A stretch of 64,000 nucleotides of DNA from CAISIP01 sp031396205 (GTDB lineage Bacteria; Pseudomonadota; Gammaproteobacteria; Burkholderiales; Burkholderiaceae_C): the NCBI GenBank assembly GCA_031396205.1, contig JANNKH010000073.1, positions 1-64,000 of the forward strand, read 5' to 3'. Below, in pieces: positions 58,620-64,000 of this stretch. Positions within the stretch are counted from its first letter, which is position 1; each line of letters opens with the position of its first letter. The notes below the pieces were generated by a model, which was not told the DNA's origin, did no database searches, and saw nothing but the letters and a program-made list of their open reading frames with translations. Both the position numbers and the translations under genes were made by a program.

Positions 58620-60107
58620 TCAGCCGGCCATCATGCTGGCCAGCGCATTGGCACACAGGGCCATCAAGCCACCGGGAAGCAGACCCAGCACCAGCACCAG
58701 CGCGCCATTGATGCCGAGCACGATGCGCACTTCGGCCGTCGCCTCGATCGCCGCGGTCTGCACCGGCGCGTCGAAATACATCAGCTTGACCACGCGCAGG
58801 TAATAGAAGGCACCGACCAGGGACATCATCACCGCGAAAACCGCCAGCCCGATGTCGGTCGCCTGGCCGGACGAAATGAGCGCCTGAAGCACCGACAGCT
58901 TGGCGTAAAAACCGACCATCGGCGGGATGCCGGCCAGCGAGAACATGCAGACCGCCATGACCGCTGCATAGAACGGGCTGCGCTGGTTGAGGCCGGCGAA
59001 ATCGGCGATCTCCTCGCTCTCGAAGCCCTTGCGCGACAGCAGCAAGATGATGCCGAAAGTAGCCAGCGTGGTCAGCACGTAGGTGACGACGTAGAACATC
59101 GACGATCCATAGGCGTCGGCCGATGAAATCGTGTTGCCATTGATGACGCCCGACATCATGCCCAGCAGCACGAAGCCCATCTGCGAGATGGTCGAAAACG
59201 CCAGCATGCGCTTGATATTGGTTTGCGCGATCGCCGCCAGGTTGCCCACCAGCAGCGAACCGACGGCCAGCACCGCCAGCATCTGCTGCCAGTCCAGCGC
59301 CAGGGGTAACATGCCCTCGACCAGCAGGCGAATGAAGATCGCAAAAGCCGCCAGCTTGGGGGCGCCACCGATGAGCAGCGTGACCGCCGTGGGGGCCCCT
59401 TGGTAGACGTCTGGAATCCACATGTGGAACGGCACCACGCCCAACTTGAATGCCAGCCCGGCGACCACGAATACCAGTCCGAACACCAGAACCTGGTGCC
59501 GGATCTGGCCGCTCGCTATGGCCTGGGCGACCTGGTTGACGTCCAGCGATCCGGTCGCACCGTACATCATGGACAGGCCGTACAACAGAAAACCCGACGC
59601 CATCGCGCCAAGCACGAAATACTTCATCGCGGCCTCGGTGGCCTGGGTGTCGTCGCGGCGCAGCGCCACCAGTGCGTAGCTCGACAAGGTGAGCAGCTCC
59701 AGGCCCATGTAGATGACCAGGAAGTTGTTGCCCCCGATCATGATGAACATGCCCAGCAGGCCGAACATCGACAAGGTGAACAACTCTCCGCCGCGCATCA
59801 TTTCGCGCTGCCCGGCATATGTCCTGCCGTAGACCAATGTCACCATCACTGCCAGCGTGGCGAAGCACTTGAGCCAGTTGCCCATCTGGTCACTGACAAA
59901 CATCTTGGAAAAGCCGTACTGGTTCAGGCCGCTAAGCGCGTACTCGGTCTGCATGAAGGCCACCACCGCCAATGTGAGCAGGGTCAGCACATAGGTGGCG
60001 TCGCGGTTCGGGGCCTTGACGAACAGGTCCACCAAGGCGATCACGCAGGCCAGCGTCAACAGGACGATCTCGGGGAACACCGTGATCCAGCTGTAGGAGT
60101 CAATCAT
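58620..60107 (-). CDS. nuoN: NADH-quinone oxidoreductase subunit N
   Basis: 495 residues with about 14 membrane segments. It is an antiporter-like proton-pumping subunit of complex I. The key Glu lies in YMGLELLTLSSYALVAL, and the discontinuous-helix Lys region follows (EAAMKYFVLGAMASGFLLYG). The start MIDSYSWITVFPEIVLL matches the family. It lies 13 bases after nuoM and is the last nuo gene here. Confidence 0.97.
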   Translation of the reverse strand: MIDSYSWITVFPEIVLLTLACVIALVDLFVKAPNRDATYVLTLLTLAVVAFMQTEYALSGLNQYGFSKMFVSDQMGNWLKCFATLAVMVTLVYGRTYAGQREMMRGGELFTLSMFGLLGMFIMIGGNNFLVIYMGLELLTLSSYALVALRRDDTQATEAAMKYFVLGAMASGFLLYGLSMMYGATGSLDVNQVAQAIASGQIRHQVLVFGLVFVVAGLAFKLGVVPFHMWIPDVYQGAPTAVTLLIGGAPKLAAFAIFIRLLVEGMLPLALDWQQMLAVLAVGSLLVGNLAAIAQTNIKRMLAFSTISQMGFVLLGMMSGVINGNTISSADAYGSSMFYVVTYVLTTLATFGIILLLSRKGFESEEIADFAGLNQRSPFYAAVMAVCMFSLAGIPPMVGFYAKLSVLQALISSGQATDIGLAVFAVMMSLVGAFYYLRVVKLMYFDAPVQTAAIEATAEVRIVLGINGALVLVLGLLPGGLMALCANALASMMAG

Positions 60108-60120
60108 GGTCGCGGTTCTC

Positions 60121-61596
60121 TCAATTCAACTTCGACAGCGCGACATGCCGCAGCAAATGCGCGACCGAGCTGTCCATCACATCGGTAAAGGGTTTTGGAT
60201 AGACCCCCATGGCGAGCACCGCGATAGCCAACAGCGCCAACATCAGGAACTCGCGCGCGTTGATGTCGCTCAAGGCCTTGACGTCGTCGTTGGCGATCGG
60301 GCCGAGGTAGACGCGCTTGAACATCCACAAGGTGTAGGCGGCGCCAAATATCAGCGCGCTCGCCGCGCCAAGGCCGAGCCAGAAATTGGCCTTGACGGCG
60401 GCCAGGATGACCATCCATTCACCGACAAAACCGGCGGTGCCGGGCAGGCCCGCATTGGCCATCGCAAACAGCAGTGCAAACGCGGTGAACTTGGGCATGG
60501 TATTGACGACACCGCCGTAACTGGCGATTTCGCGCGAATGCACCCGGTCGTACAACACGCCAATGACCAGGAACATGGCGCCCGAGACAAAACCGTGCGC
60601 GATCATCTGCACGATACCGCCCGACACGCCCAGGTCGCTGAAGACAAAAAAGCCCAGCGTGACGAAACCCATGTGCGCAACCGATGAATACGCGACCAGC
60701 TTCTTCATGTCGCGCTGCACGATAGCGACCAGACCGACGTAGATGACCGCGATCAAGGACAGGGCGATCATCAGCCAGGCCCATTCCCGTGCCGCGTCGG
60801 GTGCGATCGGCATGGAAAAGCGCAGGAAGCCGTAAGCGCCCAGCTTGAGCATGATGGCGGCCAGCACCGCCGAACCGCCGGTGGGAGCCTCCACGTGCAC
60901 GTCGGGCAACCAGGTATGGACCGGCCACATCGGAACCTTGACCGCGAAGGCGGCGAGGAAGGCGAAGAATATCAACGTCTGCGTCGTGCCGTCCAGCGGC
61001 AGGGTGTGCCAGCTCAGGATGTCGAAGCTACCGCCCGACTTGGTGTACAGGAAGATCAGCGCGATCAGCAGCAGCAGCGAACCCAGCAGCGTGTACAGGA
61101 AGAACTTGAACGCCGCGTAGATCTTGTTCGGTCCGCCCCAGATACCGATGATCAGGTACATCGGTATCAGCGTGGCCTCGAAGAACACATAGAAAAGCAG
61201 GCCGTCGAGCGCGCAAAAGACGCCGATCATCAGGCCGCTGAGGATCATGAACGCGCCCATGTACTGGTTCACGCGCCGGGTGATCACCTCCCAGCCGGCG
61301 ATCACCACCACCAGGTTGATGAAGGCCGTCAGCGGCACGAACCACATCGAGATGCCATCCACCCCCAGGTGGTAGTTGACATTGAAGCGCTCGATCCACG
61401 GCGATTTCTCGACGAACTGCATCGCGGCAGTGCCGAGTTCGAACCCGCTGTAGATCGGCAGGGTGACCATCAGGCTGATGAAGGCCCCGATCAGCGCGAT
61501 CCAGCGCACTGCAGGGGCGTGTTCGTCACGGCCCAATGCCAGCAATACGACGCCGAAAAAGACAGGCGTCCAGATGGCCAGGCTCAGCAATCCCAT
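60121..61596 (-). CDS. nuoM: NADH-quinone oxidoreductase subunit M
   Basis: 491 residues with about 14 membrane segments. It is an antiporter-like proton-pumping subunit. The conserved Glu is in FYVFFEATLIPMYLIIGIWG, the Lys in FKFFLYTLLGSLLLL, and HTWLPDVHVEAPTGGSAVLA marks the family. It lies between nuoL (21 bases) and nuoN (13 bases) in one operon. Confidence 0.97.
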   Translation of the reverse strand: MGLLSLAIWTPVFFGVVLLALGRDEHAPAVRWIALIGAFISLMVTLPIYSGFELGTAAMQFVEKSPWIERFNVNYHLGVDGISMWFVPLTAFINLVVVIAGWEVITRRVNQYMGAFMILSGLMIGVFCALDGLLFYVFFEATLIPMYLIIGIWGGPNKIYAAFKFFLYTLLGSLLLLIALIFLYTKSGGSFDILSWHTLPLDGTTQTLIFFAFLAAFAVKVPMWPVHTWLPDVHVEAPTGGSAVLAAIMLKLGAYGFLRFSMPIAPDAAREWAWLMIALSLIAVIYVGLVAIVQRDMKKLVAYSSVAHMGFVTLGFFVFSDLGVSGGIVQMIAHGFVSGAMFLVIGVLYDRVHSREIASYGGVVNTMPKFTAFALLFAMANAGLPGTAGFVGEWMVILAAVKANFWLGLGAASALIFGAAYTLWMFKRVYLGPIANDDVKALSDINAREFLMLALLAIAVLAMGVYPKPFTDVMDSSVAHLLRHVALSKLN

Positions 61597-61617
61597 TTTT
61601 GTTGTTCTCCCAGTCGG

Positions 61618-63630
61618 CTAACTGCGCCAGACGAAATAGGTCATCAGCCCGAAAACGCCCAGGATCATGGACAAGGCATAGTGGTAAAGAAAACCAGACT
61701 GCAGGCGGCGCACGACCGAGGAAACCCAGCCGACCACTTTCCAGGACCCGTTGACCAGCACGCCGTCGATCAGGGCCTCGTCGCCGCCCTTCCACAGGGC
61801 AGTTCCCAGGCCGCGCGTGGCGCGCGCCAGCACGTTCTCATTGAACCAGTCCATGTAGTACTTGTTCTCCAGCAGCGTGTACAGCGGCATCGCGCCCCGC
61901 TTGATGGCCGCGGGCAGCGCCGGGTTGACCATGTACAGGTAGTACGACGACGCCACGCCGGCCACGGCCAGCCAGAACGGTGCCGTACCCAAGGCATGGG
62001 TTGCCATCGCCATCGGGCCATGGAAGATCTTGGCCAGTTCGGCCATCGCGGGATGCGCCGCGGCATCGACGAAGATCGCGTCCTTGAAAAAATCGCCGAA
62101 CAGCATCGGACCGATGGTCATGAAGCCAATCACCACCGACGGGATTGCCAGCAGCACCAGAGGCACCGTTACGACCCAGGGCGACTCATGGGGATGGTGC
62201 GCATCATGGTGGCCATGCGGCGTGTCGTGGTGTGCATCCGGGTTCTGGTCGAAACGCTCCTTGCCATGGAACACCAGGAAATACATGCGGAACGAATAGA
62301 AGGCGGTGACGAACACACCGGCCAGAACGGCGAAATGCGCGAATCCTGCTGCCGGCAAGGTGCTGAAATGCACCGCCTCGATGATGCTGTCCTTGGAATA
62401 GAAGCCGGCAAACAGCGGCGTGCCAATCAATGCGAGCGATCCCAGCAAAGAGGTGATCCAGGTGATCGGCATGGTCTTGCGCAGGCCGCCCATCCATCGG
62501 ATGTCCTGGTTGTGGTGCACACCCATGATGACCGAGCCGGCCGCCAGGAACAGCAGCGCCTTGAAGAACGCATGGGTCATCAGGTGGAACACCGCGACCG
62601 AATAGGCCGACGCACCCAGCGCCACCGTCATGTAGCCGAGCTGCGACAGCGTCGAATACGCAACGACGCGCTTGATGTCGTTCTGGATGATACCCAGGAA
62701 GCCCATGAAAAGCGCCGTGATGGCGCCGATCACCAGCACGAAGTTCAGCGCGGTATCGCTGAGTTCGAACAGCGGCGACATGCGAGCCACCATGAAAATA
62801 CCGGCCGTGACCATCGTGGCAGCGTGAATCAGTGCGGAGATCGGGGTCGGTCCTTCCATCGAATCGGGCAGCCAGACATGCAGCGGAAACTGCGCCGACT
62901 TGCCCATCGCGCCGATGAACAGGCAGATGCAGATCACGGTGATCAGCATCCAGTCGGTGCCGGGGAAACCTTGCTTGGCCAGTTCGCCCGACAACGCGAA
63001 TACTTCGCTGTAATTGAGCGTACCGGCATAGGCATAGATCAGGCCGATGCCCAGGATGAAGCCGAAATCGCCGACCCGGTTCACCAGGAAGGCCTTCAGG
63101 TTGGCGAATATTGCGCTCGGTTTGTTGAACCAAAAGCCGATCAGCAGGTACGACACCAGGCCCACCGCCTCCCAGCCGAAGAACAGCTGCAGCAGGTTGT
63201 TGCTCATCACCAGCATCAGCATCGAGAAGGTGAACAGCGAGATGTAGGCGAAGAAACGGTTGTAGCCCTCGTCCTCGGCCATGTAGCCAACCGTGTACAG
63301 GTGCACCATCAGCGAGACGAAGGTCACGACGCACATCATCATTGCCGTCAGGCCATCGACCATGAAGCCGATCTCCATCTTCAGGCCACCAACCTGCATC
63401 CAGGTGTAGAGCGTGTCGCTAAAACGCGCACCGTTCACGACGACGTCGCGCAGCACGCCGACCGACAGGATAAACGCCAGCAACACGCCTGCGATCGTCA
63501 GGCTGTGGCTGACACGCCGCCCGATCCGGTTTCCGCCAAACGTAGTGCCGAATACGCCGGCCACGATGGCACCGGCCAGCGGCGCCAGCGCTACGGTCAA
63601 CAAGGTGGAGGCTGAAAGGGTTTGGCTCAT
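61618..63630 (-). CDS. nuoL: NADH-quinone oxidoreductase subunit L
   Basis: 670 residues. About 15 membrane segments and the long C-terminal lateral helix fit the largest proton-pumping subunit of complex I. LFFGWEAVGLVSYLLIGFW has the conserved Glu, KSAQFPLHVWLPDSMEGPTP is diagnostic, and a His/Asp-rich loop (HHDTPHGHHDAHHPHE) lies before the C-terminal helices. The start is the ATG at 63630, eight bases after the nuoK stop. Confidence 0.97.
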   Translation of the reverse strand: MSQTLSASTLLTVALAPLAGAIVAGVFGTTFGGNRIGRRVSHSLTIAGVLLAFILSVGVLRDVVVNGARFSDTLYTWMQVGGLKMEIGFMVDGLTAMMMCVVTFVSLMVHLYTVGYMAEDEGYNRFFAYISLFTFSMLMLVMSNNLLQLFFGWEAVGLVSYLLIGFWFNKPSAIFANLKAFLVNRVGDFGFILGIGLIYAYAGTLNYSEVFALSGELAKQGFPGTDWMLITVICICLFIGAMGKSAQFPLHVWLPDSMEGPTPISALIHAATMVTAGIFMVARMSPLFELSDTALNFVLVIGAITALFMGFLGIIQNDIKRVVAYSTLSQLGYMTVALGASAYSVAVFHLMTHAFFKALLFLAAGSVIMGVHHNQDIRWMGGLRKTMPITWITSLLGSLALIGTPLFAGFYSKDSIIEAVHFSTLPAAGFAHFAVLAGVFVTAFYSFRMYFLVFHGKERFDQNPDAHHDTPHGHHDAHHPHESPWVVTVPLVLLAIPSVVIGFMTIGPMLFGDFFKDAIFVDAAAHPAMAELAKIFHGPMAMATHALGTAPFWLAVAGVASSYYLYMVNPALPAAIKRGAMPLYTLLENKYYMDWFNENVLARATRGLGTALWKGGDEALIDGVLVNGSWKVVGWVSSVVRRLQSGFLYHYALSMILGVFGLMTYFVWRS

Positions 63631-63638
63631 GGTTGTTG

Positions 63639-63947
63639 TCAGCCCTTGAGCGAATTGAGCTCGTCCACGTTGATGTTCGACTTGTTGCGGAACAGCTGGA
63701 CCAGGATCGCCAGCCCGATCGCCGATTCGGCAGCGGCCACGGTCAGGATGAAGAACACGAAGATCTGGCCGCGCATATCACCCAGGTAATAGGAGAACGC
63801 GACGAAATTCATGTTCACCGCCAGCAGCATCAGCTCGATCGCCATCAGCAGGATGATCAGGTTCTTGCGGTTCAGGAAGATGCCGATCACTGATACCGCG
63901 AACAGGATCGCGCCCAGCGACAGGAAATGGCCCAGGGTCAATGTCAT
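63639..63947 (-). CDS. nuoK: NADH-quinone oxidoreductase subunit K
   Basis: 102 residues with three membrane segments. The two proton-channel glutamates lie in LLMAIELMLLAVNMNFVAF and TVAAAESAIGLAILV. The sequence is typical of NuoK in length and motifs. The start overlaps the nuoJ stop (ATGA). Confidence 0.97.
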   Translation of the reverse strand: MTLTLGHFLSLGAILFAVSVIGIFLNRKNLIILLMAIELMLLAVNMNFVAFSYYLGDMRGQIFVFFILTVAAAESAIGLAILVQLFRNKSNINVDELNSLKG

Positions 63948-64000
63948 GGCTTTTTCTCCCCGGTGGCGGCGGGCGCGGGCGCAGCGGCGGCCGGTGGAAG
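63944..64000 (-). CDS. nuoJ: NADH-quinone oxidoreductase subunit J, C-terminal end (partial)
   Basis: The last 18 codons and stop of a gene that continues beyond the window. They read as an Ala/Pro-rich tail ending GEKKP, and the TGA overlaps the nuoK start. The identity is inferred from the fixed nuoJ-nuoK gene order, since the residues themselves are low-complexity. Confidence 0.75.
   Translation of the reverse strand, partial: LPPAAAAPAPAATGEKKP

Noticed and set aside
60895..63615. A 906-codon open frame on the plus strand opposite nuoL and nuoM
   Set aside because: Its His/Gln/Arg-rich translation has no family features and it is antisense to two unmistakable complex I genes. It is an effect of high GC.
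1..64000. tRNA, rRNA, CRISPR arrays, insertion sequences and prophage genes
   Set aside because: I looked for cloverleaf-like T-loops, regular repeats, transposase motifs and phage structural genes and found none I could support. A covariance-model search would be decisive.

Overview
The window is a stretch of high-GC chromosome from what looks like a betaproteobacterium of the order Burkholderiales. The grounds are the Bug/TctC-type receptor, the two large DUF1631 proteins, the nuoJKLMN end followed by NUDIX and DUF1178 genes, the TAXI-TRAP cluster and the MDCPTEE-type heavy-metal ATPase. I saw no tRNA, rRNA, CRISPR array, insertion sequence or phage gene. Most of the sequence is densely packed chromosome of operons separated by short gaps.

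Layout. 1-4475: the 3' part of an EAL-REC-PAS signalling protein, a small methyltransferase, a secreted beta-propeller protein and a secreted creatininase-like protein. 4578-11031: two metal-resistance units. The copper unit holds a DUF411/CopG-like protein, copZ, copA and cueR, with two matching CueR-type promoters back to back between copZ and copA. The Pb/Cd/Zn unit holds a PbrR/CadR-like regulator divergent from a P1B-type ATPase, again with a 19-bp-spacer promoter. 11157-16844: a TAXI-TRAP transporter cluster with a P1-family peptidase and a second, membrane-anchored TAXI protein. 16928-25810: two DUF1631 paralogues flanking ettA, then a DEAD-box RNA helicase whose Gly-rich tail overlaps the Rossmann motif of the next gene in another frame.

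25822-38149: a sugar-acid catabolic locus. Leftward it has a 2-hydroxyacid dehydrogenase, a GntR/FadR regulator, a four-gene sugar ABC importer, gluconokinase, a cupin and a PhyH-type dioxygenase. Rightward it has an aldonate dehydratase, a KDG kinase, a 2-keto-3-deoxygalactonate kinase and a KDPGal aldolase. Together they would import and oxidise a sugar or sugar acid to pyruvate and glyceraldehyde 3-phosphate. 38184-42300: a translationally coupled nuclease-like protein and XPD/DinG-type helicase, plus a membrane-anchored unknown. 42429-47545: a PLP dehydratase, a short-chain dehydrogenase, a CrtC/AttH-like lipocalin protein and an ABC exporter, followed by a decayed GGDEF gene.

47984-57405: the most unusual region. 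One leftward run, divergent from a LysR gene, carries all four subunits of a succinate dehydrogenase/fumarate reductase-like complex, with the flavoprotein gene placed last, a Bug receptor, a two-subunit class I fumarase-like hydratase, a thiamine-diphosphate enzyme and a TauE/SafE exporter. A perfect 8-bp inverted repeat lies in the divergent promoter. This is the best candidate here for an undescribed pathway. 57520-64000: DUF1178, a NUDIX hydrolase and the distal part of the complex I operon (nuoN, M, L, K and the tail of nuoJ).
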